Shown: positions 40,763 through 54,260, numbered from the stretch's first letter. The stretch: 64,000 nucleotides of DNA from Candidatus Protistibacter heckmannii (GCA_025050535.1 JALBVF010000001.1:310001-374000), one strand, 5' to 3'. Program-made: numbers and translations. The notes: a model not told the origin generated them from the letters alone.

Positions 40763-40774
40763 GAGGATTACACA

Positions 40775-41086
40775 ATGTACGCGGTCATAAAAACCGGCGG
40801 CAAGCAGTACAAGGTTGCAGCCGGCGACAAACTCAAAATAGAACAGATACCGGCGGACATTGGCGCAGAAATCACCCTGAACCAGGTTCTCGCCGTCGGC
40901 GAGGGCGAGTCGATGGAGTTCGGCAAGCCCCTGGTTTCTGGTGCAAGCGTCAAGGCCACCGTTGTCTCCCAAGGTCGTCACGACAAGGTGAAAATTTTCA
41001 AGATGCGCCGTCGAAAGCATTATCAAAAGCGCCAAGGCCATCGTCAGAACTACACCGAACTGCTGATCGGCGCGATCAGCGCCTGA
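40775..41086 (+). CDS. rplU: 50S ribosomal protein L21
   Basis: This 103-residue protein binds 23S rRNA in the large subunit. [20 protein letters not shown] is the diagnostic start. [20 protein letters not shown] near the end is the rRNA-binding basic stretch. It is first in the rplU-rpmA operon, 16 bp before rpmA. Confidence 0.98.
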   Translation: MYAVIKTGGKQYKVAAGDKLKIEQIPADIGAEITLNQVLAVGEGESMEFGKPLVSGASVKATVVSQGRHDKVKIFKMRRRKHYQKRQGHRQNYTELLIGAISA

Positions 41087-41102
41087 GTAAGGGGAAGAAA
41101 CC

Positions 41103-41366
41103 ATGGCACAGAAAAAAGGCGGCGGCTCCACCCGGAACGGCCGTGATTCCGAATCGAAGCGCCTTGGCGTGAAGGTGTACGGCGGGCAAGCGATCCTCGC
41201 CGGCGGCATCATCGTCCGTCAGCGTGGCACCCGAGTCCATGCCGGCGAGAACGTCGGTATCGGCAAGGACCACACGCTGTTCGCGCTGGTCGACGGCCAC
41301 GTGCAGTTCGCCGTCAAGGGCACGGCCAAGAAGCAGTTCGTCGCGGTGGTGCCGGCAGCTGCCTGA
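41103..41366 (+). CDS. rpmA: 50S ribosomal protein L27
   Basis: This 87-residue large-subunit protein has an N-terminus that reaches the peptidyl-transferase centre. [20 protein letters not shown] and the following [20 protein letters not shown] are typical. RBS AAGGGGAAG lies upstream. A terminator follows before obgE. Confidence 0.98.
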   Translation: MAQKKGGGSTRNGRDSESKRLGVKVYGGQAILAGGIIVRQRGTRVHAGENVGIGKDHTLFALVDGHVQFAVKGTAKKQFVAVVPAAA

Positions 41367-41403
41367 TCCAGACCCTGCCCAAGCCCTCTCGGCAATACAA
41401 AGA

Positions 41404-41432
41404 GGCCTCGCGGCAAGCGGGGCCTTTTTTTT
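41404..41432 (+). terminator. Terminator between rpmA and obgE
   Basis: GGCCTCGC / GCGGGGCC stem (one G-T pair) with a 5-base loop, then eight T. It ends 11 bp before the obgE start, so it may attenuate rather than fully stop transcription into obgE. Confidence 0.8.
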
Positions 41433-41434
41433 GA

Positions 41435-42529
<1,095 letters not shown>

Positions 42530-42568
42530 AGAAAAGGCCGGCCACCGTATCCGTTTCAAAACACGCGC

Positions 42569-43705
42569 ATGAATGCCAAAGAACAAATGATTCCCGTGGT
42601 CGCCGAGGCCAGCCGCCTGGTGGTGAAGGTCGGCTCCAGCCTAGTGACCAACGAGGGCAGGGGCCTGGACCACGAGGCGATCGCCCGTTGGGCGGCGCAG
42701 ATCGCCGGGCTGCGCCAAGCCGGCAAGCAGGTGGTGCTGGTGAGCTCGGGCGCGATCGCCGAGGGCATGCAGCGCCTGGGCTGGAGCAAGCGCCCGACCG
42801 ACGTGCATGAACTGCAGGCGGCGGCGGCCGTGGGCCAGATGGGCCTGGCCCATGTCTACGAGGGCTGCTTCGCGCAGCACGGCCTGCGCACCGCGCAGAT
42901 CCTGCTGATCCATTCCGACCTGGCCGACCGCGAGCGCTATCTGAACGCCCGCTCCACGCTGCTGACCCTGCTTGAACTGGGCGTGGTGCCTGTGATCAAC
43001 GAGAACGACACGGTCGTCACCGACGAGATCAAGTTCGGCGACAACGACACCCTGGGCGCCCTGGTCACGAACCTGATCGAAGGCGACGCCCTGATCATCC
43101 TCACCGACCAGACCGGCCTGTACACCACCGACCCGCGCAAGGCCCCCGAGGCCACGCTGGTCTCGCAGGCCACGGCGGGTGCGCCCGAGCTGGAGGCGAT
43201 GGCCGGCGGCGCGGGCAGCAGCATCGGCAAGGGCGGCATGCTGACCAAGATCCTGGCGGCCAAGCGCGCGGCCATGTCGGGGGCGCACACCGTGATCGCC
43301 TCGGGCCGCGAGCCGCAGGTGCTGCTGCGCCTGGCGCAGGGCGAGGATATCGGCACCCGGCTGATCGCCCAGACCCGGGTGCTTTCGGCGCGCAAGCAGT
43401 GGATGGCCGACCATCTGCAACTGCGCGGCCACGTGGTGGTGGACGCGGGCGCGGCGGCCAAGGTGGCGGGTGAGGGCAAGTCGCTTCTGCCGATCGGCGT
43501 GGTGGAGGTGCAGGGGCGCTTCGGGCGCGACGAGATCATCGCCTGCGTGGACGCGGACGGCCGCGAACTGGCCCGCGGCATCACGAATTATTCGAGTTCG
43601 GAGACCCGCTTGATCGCCCGCAAGCCGTCCAGCGAGATCGCTGCCATTTTGGGATATGCCAATGGCCCAGAGTTGATCCACCGTGACAATCTGGTGGCGC
43701 TCTGA
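42569..43705 (+). CDS. proB: Glutamate 5-kinase
   Basis: This catalyses the first step of proline synthesis, ATP-dependent phosphorylation of glutamate, and is feedback-inhibited by proline. There are 378 residues. The amino-acid kinase domain has [48 protein letters not shown] and the [16 protein letters not shown] motif. The C-terminal PUA domain spans about residues 285-370 ([20 protein letters not shown]). It lies 40 bp after obgE on the same strand. Confidence 0.97.
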   Translation: MNAKEQMIPVVAEASRLVVKVGSSLVTNEGRGLDHEAIARWAAQIAGLRQAGKQVVLVSSGAIAEGMQRLGWSKRPTDVHELQAAAAVGQMGLAHVYEGCFAQHGLRTAQILLIHSDLADRERYLNARSTLLTLLELGVVPVINENDTVVTDEIKFGDNDTLGALVTNLIEGDALIILTDQTGLYTTDPRKAPEATLVSQATAGAPELEAMAGGAGSSIGKGGMLTKILAAKRAAMSGAHTVIASGREPQVLLRLAQGEDIGTRLIAQTRVLSARKQWMADHLQLRGHVVVDAGAAAKVAGEGKSLLPIGVVEVQGRFGRDEIIACVDADGRELARGITNYSSSETRLIARKPSSEIAAILGYANGPELIHRDNLVAL

Positions 43706-43748
43706 ACCCGTCCGCGTGTCTGTCGCGCGGACAGGCCCGCCGGCAGGG

Positions 43749-44246
43749 TCAGGCGCCGGCCTTGTGCTGCTGAGGGCGGTGCACGAAGCGCGAGAGCTCG
43801 TCCAGGGCGCTGCGGTAGGCGTCGCGCTTGAATTCGATCACCGACTCCAGCGGCACCCAGTAGTTGTGCCAGCGCCAGGCGTCGAATTCGGGATGCTGCG
43901 AGGCGCGCAGCTGGATGTCGCAGTCGCGGCCGAGCATGCGCAGCAGGAACCAGATCTGCTTCTGTCCCCGGTAGTGGCCGCGCATCTCGCGGCGGATGAA
44001 TTGCTCCGGCACCTCATAGCGCAGCCAGTCACGGGTGCGGCCGACGACGCGCACATGCTCGCGCAGCAGGCCAACCTCCTCCTGCAGCTCCCGAAACATG
44101 GCCTGCTCCGGCGTTTCCCCGTGCTTGATGCCGCCCTGCGGGAACTGCCAGGAGTGTTCGCCGACCCGCTTGCCCCAGAACACCTCATTGTTGGCGTTGA
44201 GCAGGATGATGCCGACATTCGGGCGGTAACCTTCCCGATCCAGCAT
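43749..44246 (-). CDS. rppH: RNA pyrophosphohydrolase (Nudix)
   Basis: This removes pyrophosphate from mRNA 5' ends to trigger decay. Start [20 protein letters not shown], then the complete Nudix box [20 protein letters not shown] followed by [16 protein letters not shown] and KQIWFLLRM are family motifs. At 165 residues it is slightly shorter than many orthologues because the C-terminal tail is short. It is divergent from proS, with 52 bp between starts. Confidence 0.95.
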   Translation of the reverse strand: MLDREGYRPNVGIILLNANNEVFWGKRVGEHSWQFPQGGIKHGETPEQAMFRELQEEVGLLREHVRVVGRTRDWLRYEVPEQFIRREMRGHYRGQKQIWFLLRMLGRDCDIQLRASQHPEFDAWRWHNYWVPLESVIEFKRDAYRSALDELSRFVHRPQQHKAGA

Positions 44247-44298
44247 GATGGAACCCTAATCCTTTAGAATTAGCACTGATTATATCCATATAAATCCT

Positions 44299-46041
44299 AT
44301 GAAAGCCTCGCAGTTCTTTATTTCCACGCTCAAGGAAGCCCCCGCCGACGCCGAGATCGTTTCGCATAAACTGATGATGCGCGCGGGCATGATCACGAAG
44401 GTCGGCGCCGGCATCTACAACTACATGCCGATGGGCCTTCGGGTGATCCGCAAGGTCGAGCGCATCGTGCGCGAAGAGATGGACGCCGCGGGCGCCATCG
44501 AACTGGCCATGCCCCTGGTGCAGCCCGCCGAACTCTGGCAAGAGACCGGCCGCTGGGCGAAGATGGGTCCCGAACTGCTGCGCCTGAAGGACCGGCATGA
44601 GCGCGACTTCGCGCTGCAACCAACCTCCGAGGAAGTCATCACCAACATCGCCCGCAGCGAGATCCGCAGCTACAAGCAGATGCCGGTGAATTTCTACCAG
44701 ATCCAGATCAAGTTCCGCGACGAGCGCCGGCCGCGCTTCGGCCTGATGCGCGGGCGCGAATTCACGATGAAGGACTCCTATTCCTTCGATCGCGACGTCG
44801 AGGGCATGAAGGTATCTTATCAGAAGATGTTTGCCGCTTATCAGCAGATCTTCACCCGCTTCGGGCTGGAGTTCCGCGCGGTGGCGGCCGACAACGGCGC
44901 CATCGGCGGCAGCGGCTCGCATGAATTCCACGTGATCGCTGACACCGGCGAGGACGTCATCGCCTACAGCGAGGCTTCGCCCTACGCCGTCAACCTCGAG
45001 GCCTCCGAGGCTCTGCCGCTGCTCGACGCGCGCGCCGCGGCGACGCAGGCCATGGAAAAGACGCCCACGCCCGGCAAGGCCAAGTGCGAGGACGTCGCGG
45101 AATGCCTCAAGCTGCCGCTGACGCGTACGGTGAAGTCGATCGTGATGGCCGGCGAGAGCGCCGAGGTCGTGAAGCTGGTCCTGCTGCTCCTGCGCGGCGA
45201 CCACGAGCTCAACGAGGTCAAGGCCGCCAAGCTCGGCCTGGAAAACCTGCGCATGGCGAGCGAGGGCGAGATCCTTGCCGCCTTCGGCAGCCCGCCCGGC
45301 TATCTGGGTCCCGTCTTCGCGGCGGGCAAGACGGGGCTGCGCGTGGTCGCGGACCGCACCGTGGCGCGCATGAGCGACTTTGTCTGCGGCGCCAACGAGG
45401 CGGGGTTCCACTACACGGGTGTGAACTGGGGCCGCGACCTGCCAGAACCAGAGACGGCCGATCTGCGCAACGTCGTCGAAGGCGATCCCGCGCCCGATGG
45501 CAGCGGTCCGCTCAAGCTGTGCCGCGGCATCGAAGTGGGCCACGTCTTCATGCTCGGCACCCGCTATTCGGAAAGTATGCAGGCCACCTACCTGGACGAG
45601 CAAGGCAAGACCCAGCTGATGGTGATGGGCTGCTACGGCATCGGCGTGACCCGCATCCTGGGCGCCGCCATCGAACAGGGCCACGACGAGCGCGGCATCA
45701 TCTGGCCGACGGCGATTGCGCCCTTTGAACTGGTGCTCTGTCCAGTCGGCTATGACCGCTCCGAGGCGGTGCGCGAGATAGCGGACAAGCTGCACGCCGA
45801 ACTGCGCGCCAAGGGCGTGGACGTCATCCTTGACGACCGCGGCAAGCGTCCCGGCGCGATGTTTGCGGACTGGGAACTGATAGGTGTGCCCCACCGCGTG
45901 GTGATCGGCGACCGCGGCCTCAAGGACGGCAAGCTGGAATATCAGGGCCGGCGCGACGCCGAAGCCACGATCGTGCCGGTCGGTGCGGATGCGGCGCAAA
46001 CGGCCGCCGCCGTGTTGGCGCTCGCCAAGCTGGGCAGCTAA
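44299..46041 (+). CDS. proS: Prolyl-tRNA synthetase
   Basis: This class IIa synthetase charges tRNA-Pro (one cognate, with CGG anticodon, lies at 37.7 kb). There are 580 residues. Motif 1 is near [15 protein letters not shown]. Motif 2 includes [19 protein letters not shown]. The inserted editing domain covers about residues 225-390. Motif 3 is [18 protein letters not shown], and the C-terminal anticodon domain includes [20 protein letters not shown]. The frame is intact. Bacterial-type ProS with the editing insert. Confidence 0.97.
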   Translation: MKASQFFISTLKEAPADAEIVSHKLMMRAGMITKVGAGIYNYMPMGLRVIRKVERIVREEMDAAGAIELAMPLVQPAELWQETGRWAKMGPELLRLKDRHERDFALQPTSEEVITNIARSEIRSYKQMPVNFYQIQIKFRDERRPRFGLMRGREFTMKDSYSFDRDVEGMKVSYQKMFAAYQQIFTRFGLEFRAVAADNGAIGGSGSHEFHVIADTGEDVIAYSEASPYAVNLEASEALPLLDARAAATQAMEKTPTPGKAKCEDVAECLKLPLTRTVKSIVMAGESAEVVKLVLLLLRGDHELNEVKAAKLGLENLRMASEGEILAAFGSPPGYLGPVFAAGKTGLRVVADRTVARMSDFVCGANEAGFHYTGVNWGRDLPEPETADLRNVVEGDPAPDGSGPLKLCRGIEVGHVFMLGTRYSESMQATYLDEQGKTQLMVMGCYGIGVTRILGAAIEQGHDERGIIWPTAIAPFELVLCPVGYDRSEAVREIADKLHAELRAKGVDVILDDRGKRPGAMFADWELIGVPHRVVIGDRGLKDGKLEYQGRRDAEATIVPVGADAAQTAAAVLALAKLGS

Positions 46042-46120
46042 GCGGCCAAACGGCTGAACCGGCCCGGCTGGATTCAAGCCAGCCGCATCGGCCGCATCGA
46101 CTGCGCTGGCCTTCCCCACT

Positions 46121-46819
46121 TCAACCCGCCTGCTTGGCCGGCGCCGGTTTCGCCGGCGCATGCTGGGCCTGCGACTGGCAGGACGAGAGCAGCTGGTGCA
46201 TCGCCTTGTGATTGCCGGCCGGCAGAACGAAGCTCGCTTCCAGCTTTTCGGGCGCGCCCACCGGCAGGCTGAATTCCAGTTTGGCAGGATGCGGCGCGTC
46301 GCTGACCCAGCGCACCACGTGCTGGCGGATGGGATGGAAGGCCAGCGCGTAGCGGCTCTCCCGGAACTGCATGCCGATCGCGTTGTAGTGATGCGGCTTG
46401 TTTTCTTCTCCCTCTTCTCCCTCGACCAGACCCAGCACCGGCGTGAGCATGGCCACGCCATGCTTGCCTGTGTAAGGCCTGGCGTCGAAGCCGATCTGTC
46501 CCGGTGAGAACACGATCTTGACCCGTTCGCCGTGCATCGAGCGGCAAAACAAGAGCAGCTTGGCCGGCGCGCGCTGCTGGCCGAAGCGCACTTCTCCGTC
46601 GAGCGTCGCGTAGTGGGAGCCGATGTCCTCGGCTGAGGGATGCAGCTGCCAGCCTTGCGCCGCCGCCGTCGGCCGTGCGCCAAGGCAGCCGAGCAGCAGG
46701 GCCAGCGTCACGGCGAGACGGAAGGGATGGACATGCTGAGAGTCGACTGGCTGGGGGCGGAAGCGGCGGGAAAGCGGAGCGGCGAGGGCAAGACGGGGAA
46801 GCGACTGCGGGCGGGGCAT
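46121..46819 (-). CDS. Hypothetical secreted protein
   Basis: This 232-residue protein is not recognised. A hydrophobic stretch (FRLAVTLALLLGCLG) followed by ARPTAAAQ looks like a signal peptide, but it lies 33 residues after the ATG, behind an Arg/Pro-rich tail. Another frame offers ATG-TCC-ATC directly before it, so an indel at the 5' end is possible. The mature part has GWQLHPSAEDIGSHYATLDG, a single pair of cysteines (LLLFCRSM, SSCQSQ), and a Lys/Pro/Ala tail ending PAKPAPAKQAG. No catalytic motif is seen. It is convergent with proS and follows the hpt remnant on the same strand. Confidence 0.6.
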   Translation of the reverse strand: MPRPQSLPRLALAAPLSRRFRPQPVDSQHVHPFRLAVTLALLLGCLGARPTAAAQGWQLHPSAEDIGSHYATLDGEVRFGQQRAPAKLLLFCRSMHGERVKIVFSPGQIGFDARPYTGKHGVAMLTPVLGLVEGEEGEENKPHHYNAIGMQFRESRYALAFHPIRQHVVRWVSDAPHPAKLEFSLPVGAPEKLEASFVLPAGNHKAMHQLLSSCQSQAQHAPAKPAPAKQAG

Positions 46820-47011
46820 GGCGGACTCCGGAACATCGGGCGATTCCGGGGTTTATACGCCGCCGTGGCACAGCCCAGAAGGCCCGTTACTGAATTTGAC
46901 AATATTTTTCAGTACTGGATGGCGGGGGGAGGAAGGTCACGCTGGCGCGCGCGTTCGCACCGGCGGGCCGGTTCGGGAACGGCTTGGACCTGGTGGACGC
47001 CAGGCTGCCGA

Positions 47012-47592
47012 TCAGTCGATGGCACGAATCGAAGGCGGGTTGCGCCACAGGCCTTCGACGTCCATGCCGCAGCCGAAGACGTGGTTGTCGGACCATGAAG
47101 CCGCGGAAGTCCGGCACGATGGGTTTGGAGGCCTGCTTGCTTGTGGAGCTGGTTTTTGGCTTGCCGTCCTTCTCGCAGAGCACGGCGCAGAGGAAGTCCT
47201 TGGCACCCATGTCGAGGATGCGCTCGCGGATGGCGGCCATGGTGATGCCGTCGTCCATCAGGTCGTCGATGACAAGCACCGTGCGGCCGGCCACCGCGCT
47301 GCGCAGCGCGACGCTCCAGCGCATGCCTCCTCCGTCCTGATAGTCGGAGAGCTGCAGGTAGTCGAATTCCAGCGGGAAGTCGAGCTTGGGCAGCAGCATA
47401 CCGGTGAACACGCTGGCGCCGCCGAGGATGGCGAGCACCAGGGGAAATCCCTCGCTCAGGCGCGCGCTGATCTACCAGGCCATGGCGGTGACCGCCCGAG
47501 GTGATCTGCTCGGCGGAGACGATTTCCCGCGAATTGGCCAGCAGGCTTGCGGCTTTGCGCGCGGGGCTGATGTCGGCGGAAGCGGTGGTCAT
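47012..47592 (-). pseudogene. hpt: Hypoxanthine-guanine phosphoribosyltransferase, inactivated
   Basis: This is a purine-salvage enzyme (hypoxanthine or guanine + PRPP to IMP or GMP). The N-terminus (ARKAASLLANSREIVSAEQI) loses frame near 47480, and the next piece carries a TAG (47472-47474) before ISARLSEGFPLVLAILGG. The PRPP-binding VLVIDDLMDDGITMAAIRER is intact in a central open part. Near 47095 the frame changes again, to DNHVFGCGMDVEGLWRNPPS and the stop at 47012. At least two indels and one nonsense codon show that salvage through this enzyme is lost. The start overlaps the ffh stop by 4 bp. Confidence 0.85.
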
Positions 47593-49004
47593 CTCGGCCT
47601 CCTCATGCCCGGCGGCAGTCCACCACCACCCAGGCCGCCCAGGCCCTTCATGCCACCCATGGCCCGCATCATCTTCATCATGCCTCCGCCCTTGAGCTTC
47701 TTCATCATGGTCTGCATCTGCTCGAACTGGTTGAGCAGACGGTTCACTTCCTGCACTTGCACGCCCGCGCCGGCGGCGATGCGCCGCTTGCGGCTGGCCT
47801 TGATCAGCTCGGGCTTGGCGCGTTCCTGGCTGGTCATGCTGTTGATGATGCCCTCCATGCGGCGCACCTGCTTGTCGGCGTCGTCGGTGTTGGCCTTGGA
47901 CGCGGCCTGGGCGAACTGGGCTGGCAGCTTGTCGATCAGGTTGCCGATGCCGCCCATCTTGCGCATCTGGCCGATCTGCTCGCGGAAGTCCTCCAGGTCG
48001 AAGCCGCCCTTCTTGATCTTCTGGGCGAGCTTTTGCGCCTGTTCGATGTCGACGGTCTTCTGCGCTTCCTCGACCAGGGCGAGGATGTCGCCCATGCCCA
48101 GGATGCGGCTGGCCATGCGTTCGGGGTTAAAGGCTTCGAGGCCGTCGAGCTTTTCGCCGGTGCCGACGAACTTGATGGGCTTGCCGGTGACGTGGCGCAC
48201 CGACATGGCCGCGCCGCCGCGGGCGTCGCCGTCGAGCTTGGTGAGCACCACGCCGGTCAGCGGTAGGGCGTCGCCGAAGGCCTTGGCGGTGTTGACCGCG
48301 TCCTGGCCGAGCATGGCGTCGACGACAAAGAAAGTTTCGATCGGGTCGAGCGCCGCGTGCAGGGCGCTGACCTCGTCCATCATCGCCTGATCGATGCCCA
48401 GGCGGCCGGCCGTGTCGACGATCAGCACTTCATGGTGGTGCTTCTTGGCCCAGTCCAGCGCGGCGTGCGCGATGTCCAGCGGCTTCTGACAGGACTCGGA
48501 GGGGAGGAAGTCCACCTCGGCCTGCGCGCTCACAGTCTGCAGCTGGGCGATGGCGGAGGGGCGGTAGACGTCGCAGGAGACGGTCAACACCTTCTTCTTG
48601 CGCTGTTCGCGCAGCCAGCGGGCGAGCTTGCCGGTGGTGGTGGTCTTACCGGCGCCCTGCAGGCCGACCATCAGGATGATCGCCGGCGGCTGGGCCGCGA
48701 GGTTGATCTCGCTGGGATTGCGTCCGGCGACGTCCGCGCCGCCGCCGATGATCTCGGTGAGCTCGCGCTGCACGACGCCGACCAGGGCCTGGCCCGGCGA
48801 GAGGCTGCCGATGACTTCCTCGCCCATCGCCTTCTCTTTGATGCGGGCGATCAGCTCGCGCACCACGGGCAGGGCGACGTCCGCCTCCAGCAGCGCCAGG
48901 CGCACTTCGCGCAGCATCTCGCTGGTGTTGGCCTCGGTCAGCCGGGCCTGGCCGCGCATCGTCTTGACGGTCTGCGCCAGCTTTTGTGAGAGTGTGTCGA
49001 ACAT
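47589..49004 (-). CDS. ffh: Signal recognition particle GTPase Ffh
   Basis: This binds signal sequences at the ribosome together with 4.5S RNA and docks on FtsY. There are 471 residues: an N domain, and a G domain with GLQGAGKTTTTGKLARWL, DTAGRLGIDQAMMDE and TKLDGDARGGAAMS. The Met-rich M domain includes SRKRRIAAGAGVQVQEVNRL, the RNA-binding part, and a Gly/Met tail ending GGGGLPPGMRRPR. It is preserved between the broken hpt and the divergent ccsA-like gene. Confidence 0.97.
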   Translation of the reverse strand: MFDTLSQKLAQTVKTMRGQARLTEANTSEMLREVRLALLEADVALPVVRELIARIKEKAMGEEVIGSLSPGQALVGVVQRELTEIIGGGADVAGRNPSEINLAAQPPAIILMVGLQGAGKTTTTGKLARWLREQRKKKVLTVSCDVYRPSAIAQLQTVSAQAEVDFLPSESCQKPLDIAHAALDWAKKHHHEVLIVDTAGRLGIDQAMMDEVSALHAALDPIETFFVVDAMLGQDAVNTAKAFGDALPLTGVVLTKLDGDARGGAAMSVRHVTGKPIKFVGTGEKLDGLEAFNPERMASRILGMGDILALVEEAQKTVDIEQAQKLAQKIKKGGFDLEDFREQIGQMRKMGGIGNLIDKLPAQFAQAASKANTDDADKQVRRMEGIINSMTSQERAKPELIKASRKRRIAAGAGVQVQEVNRLLNQFEQMQTMMKKLKGGGMMKMMRAMGGMKGLGGLGGGGLPPGMRRPR

Positions 49005-49039
49005 GAAGTCTCGGGATGGGGTGGGTTACACTTTCGGGC

Positions 49040-49969
49040 ATGGAATCCTCTGCCCAGCCGATATTGTATGCCCTCACCGCCGGCCTGTACGGCGGGCTCG
49101 CGCTGCGCGACTGGATGGGCGGCAAGGCGGGCCGGCGGCCGGTGGCGGACGCCGTCGCCGGCGCATTCACGCAAACCCCTTCCGGCGATGGGTCTTCCTG
49201 CGCCGCGAATCCGAAGGTGCAGGGTGGTCTGCGCCACATCTTGCTCTTCGCCGCGCTGGGCTGCCACGGCCTGCTGCTGCACGAAACCGTCTTCGGCGCG
49301 CAGACCATGGTGTTCGGCTTCGCCTATGCGCTGTCGACGATGATCTGGCTCGGCGCCGTCACCTATTGGTTCGAAAGCCTGGTGCTGCCGCTGGCGGGCC
49401 TGCGCCTCTTGCTCTTGCCCGCGGCGCTGGCGGCGAGCCTGCTGCCGCTGGCCTTCGCCGGCAGCCGCGTGCTGGCCAATCCGGCGAGCACGCTGTTCAA
49501 GCTGCATTTCATCATCGCCAACATGGCCTACGGGCTGCTGGCGCTGGCGGCCTTCCATGCGCTGTTGATGCTGCTGGTCGAGCAGCGGCTGCATCTGATG
49601 GGGTGCGCCCAGCCGCGCACGGGCCTGATGTTCCGCCTCGGCGCCTGGCTCGACGGCATGCCGCCGCTGCTGACGCTGGAGAGGCTGCTGTTCCGGCTGA
49701 TCGGCGTTGGCTTCGCGCTGCTGACGGTGACCATGATCTCCGGGCTGTTCTTTTCCGAGGTGCTGTTCGGCAAAGCCCTGCGCTTCGAACACAAGACGGT
49801 GTTCGCCGTCATCTCCTGGCTGATGTTCGGCGGCATCCTGCTGGGCCGTGCGCTGAGCGGCTGGCGCGGCCGCGCGGCCCTGCGCTGGGTGCTGGCCTCG
49901 TTCGCGCTGCTGCTGCTCGCCTACGTGGGCACCCGCTTCGTGCTGGAAGTTCTATTGAATAAGGTGTGA
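49040..49969 (+). CDS. CcsA/CcmC-family cytochrome c assembly-like membrane protein (YpjD type)
   Basis: This is a 309-residue protein with about eight membrane helices. Conserved features are HGLLLHETVF, the tryptophan-containing IWLGAVTYWFE, FKLHFIIANMAYGLLALAAFHALL, and late KTVFAVISWLMFGGILLGR. These are the CcsA/YpjD layout with histidines that may bind haem. Its partner ffh is the usual divergent neighbour in this class. The start at ATG 49040 avoids the first eight codons of a longer frame. The stop TGA overlaps the ATG of the next gene (TGATG). Confidence 0.88.
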   Translation: MESSAQPILYALTAGLYGGLALRDWMGGKAGRRPVADAVAGAFTQTPSGDGSSCAANPKVQGGLRHILLFAALGCHGLLLHETVFGAQTMVFGFAYALSTMIWLGAVTYWFESLVLPLAGLRLLLLPAALAASLLPLAFAGSRVLANPASTLFKLHFIIANMAYGLLALAAFHALLMLLVEQRLHLMGCAQPRTGLMFRLGAWLDGMPPLLTLERLLFRLIGVGFALLTVTMISGLFFSEVLFGKALRFEHKTVFAVISWLMFGGILLGRALSGWRGRAALRWVLASFALLLLAYVGTRFVLEVLLNKV

Positions 49970-50274
49970 TGGGCAAGCTTCTTATATTTCTTGTATTGAC
50001 CGCGCTGTTCATCGCCTGGGTGAAGGGCGGTCTTCCCCGCAGGCCGCGCTGCATGGCTTGTCCCGGCCGGCGCGCCGCCGAACAGGGCGGCTCCCAGGGG
50101 GCGGGGCAGGCGAACGGGCAGGGTGCCCAGGCGGGAGCGCGGGCCGGGCAATCCGGCGGCGAGGCCATGGTCCGCTGTGAAGTCTGCGGGCTGCATCTGC
50201 CCTTGAGCGAATCGGTCAGCATGCGTTGGCGCAGCTACTGCTCCCTGGAGCATGCCTCGCAGGCCAATCCCTGA
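49969..50274 (+). CDS. PP0621-family small membrane-anchored protein
   Basis: A 101-residue protein with an N-terminal membrane helix (KLLIFLVLTALFIAWV), a Gly/Gln/Ala-rich linker, and a C-terminal zinc-ribbon-like end with MVRCEVCGLHLPLSES and YCSLEHA (four cysteines or histidines). This matches the PP0621 family of unknown function, usually next to YpjD and AmpD as here. It overlaps the upstream gene by 1 bp and precedes ampD by 16 bp. Confidence 0.85.
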   Translation: MGKLLIFLVLTALFIAWVKGGLPRRPRCMACPGRRAAEQGGSQGAGQANGQGAQAGARAGQSGGEAMVRCEVCGLHLPLSESVSMRWRSYCSLEHASQANP

Positions 50275-50290
50275 GATGAGGGCCTGAGAC

Positions 50291-50857
50291 ATGGTCGGCG
50301 GCTGGTGGAGTAAGGCGCGCCGGGTCGACTCTCCCAATTTCGACGCGCGGCCGGCGGATGCAGTGGTGGACCTGCTGGTCCTGCACAACATCAGCCTGCC
50401 CCCCGAGCAGTTCGGCGGCGGCGAGATCGAGCGCTTCTTAACCAACCGGCTCGACGCGTGGGCGCATCCGTATTTCGCCGGCATCGCCGATATTAGGGTT
50501 TCCTCGCATTTCGTGATCGACCGCCGGGGCGAAGTCCTGCAGTTCGTCTCCTGCGAGGACTGCGCCTGGCACGCGGGGCAGTCCGATTTTCTCGGCCGCG
50601 CGCGCTGCAACGATTTCTCCATCGGCGTGGAATTGGAGGGCAGCGACACCCAGCCCTTCACCGACGCGCAGTATGCGCAGCTCGCACACCTGTCCTGGGC
50701 GCTGCTTGCACACTATCCGATCGCCGCCGTCGCCGGCCATACCGATATCGCGCCGCAACGGAAAACCGATCCCGGTCCGCACTTCGATTGGGCCCGTTAT
50801 GCATCGCAGACGGGATTGGCGCACGATTTTTTCCCCTACGGTCTGGCTGCACGCTAG
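50291..50857 (+). CDS. ampD: 1,6-anhydro-N-acetylmuramyl-L-alanine amidase
   Basis: This cytosolic zinc amidase cuts the peptide from anhydro-muropeptides during cell-wall recycling. Its loss derepresses AmpC in species that have it. There are 188 residues. The first zinc histidine is in LVLHNISLPP and the second zinc site is in VAGHTDIAPQRKTDPGPHFDW (His and Asp). SHFVIDRRGEVLQFV and SIGVELEGSD are also typical. It is the last gene of the ccsA-like, PP0621, ampD run. Confidence 0.96.
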   Translation: MVGGWWSKARRVDSPNFDARPADAVVDLLVLHNISLPPEQFGGGEIERFLTNRLDAWAHPYFAGIADIRVSSHFVIDRRGEVLQFVSCEDCAWHAGQSDFLGRARCNDFSIGVELEGSDTQPFTDAQYAQLAHLSWALLAHYPIAAVAGHTDIAPQRKTDPGPHFDWARYASQTGLAHDFFPYGLAAR

Positions 50858-50903
50858 CGTCTCGCGGGACACGTAGGCTGTCCCAACTTCTCATATTGAT
50901 ATC

Positions 50904-50938
50904 ACAAATTTTTTGCCGCTCCGCGAGAAAAAATTTGT
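50904..50938. repeat. AT-rich perfect inverted repeat between ampD and nrdA
   Basis: ACAAATTTTTT (50904-50914) and AAAAAATTTGT (50928-50938) are exact reverse complements around a 13-base GC-rich loop. It could end ampD transcription in both directions or be part of the nrdA control region. It lies 30 bp before the first NrdR box. Confidence 0.6.
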
Positions 50939-50967
50939 TTTATATGATTGAACCCGAAAGAAAAAAA

Positions 50968-51015
50968 CCACTATACTTTGTACCAAACGACGCATATGAC
51001 CACTATATCTTGTGG
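50968..51015. promoter_or_regulatory. Two NrdR boxes upstream of nrdA
   Basis: CCACTATACTTTGTAC (50968-50983) and CCACTATATCTTGTGG (51000-51015) both resemble the NrdR box (acaCwAtATaTwGtgt). Their spacing of 32 bp equals three helical turns, as in known NrdR operators. They lie 60-107 bp before the nrdA start, so nrdA, probably with nrdB, should be repressed when dATP/ATP-bound NrdR is active. Confidence 0.75.
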
Positions 51016-51074
51016 TCTGGCCGGATCCAAAAAAATATACCGCCCAGGCCCCTTTTACCTTCCAGGAGTTCACC

Positions 51075-54053
<2,979 letters not shown>

Positions 54054-54069
54054 TCCGATCGGTGGATGA

Positions 54070-54110
54070 CGATGCGTATCGCGCGCGCTTCACTCGCGCG
54101 ATGCGCATCG
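54070..54110 (+). repeat. Strong hairpin between nrdA and nrdB
   Basis: CGATGCGTATCGCGCG (54070-54085) pairs with CGCGCGATGCGCATCG (54095-54110) at 15 of 16 positions, the last as a G-T pair in RNA, around a 9-base loop. No T-run follows, so it is not a standard terminator. It may protect the nrdA message end or tune nrdB expression. Confidence 0.6.
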
Positions 54111-54260
54111 AAGGCGCACGATGAAGCACATCGATGACTGCTTCGAGTGTTGCGTATTGCGCAGCAATCGAAGAAAGTGCACGCAAAAAGATGCGCCGAA
54201 TGCTTTCGCCACAAAAAGAAAAATGTTTTAATTCGCGCTGTTGGAAGTGAGATAACAACT

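Noticed and set aside
44185..46683. 832-codon minus-strand ORF
   Set aside because: Shadow of proS, which is certain on the plus strand.
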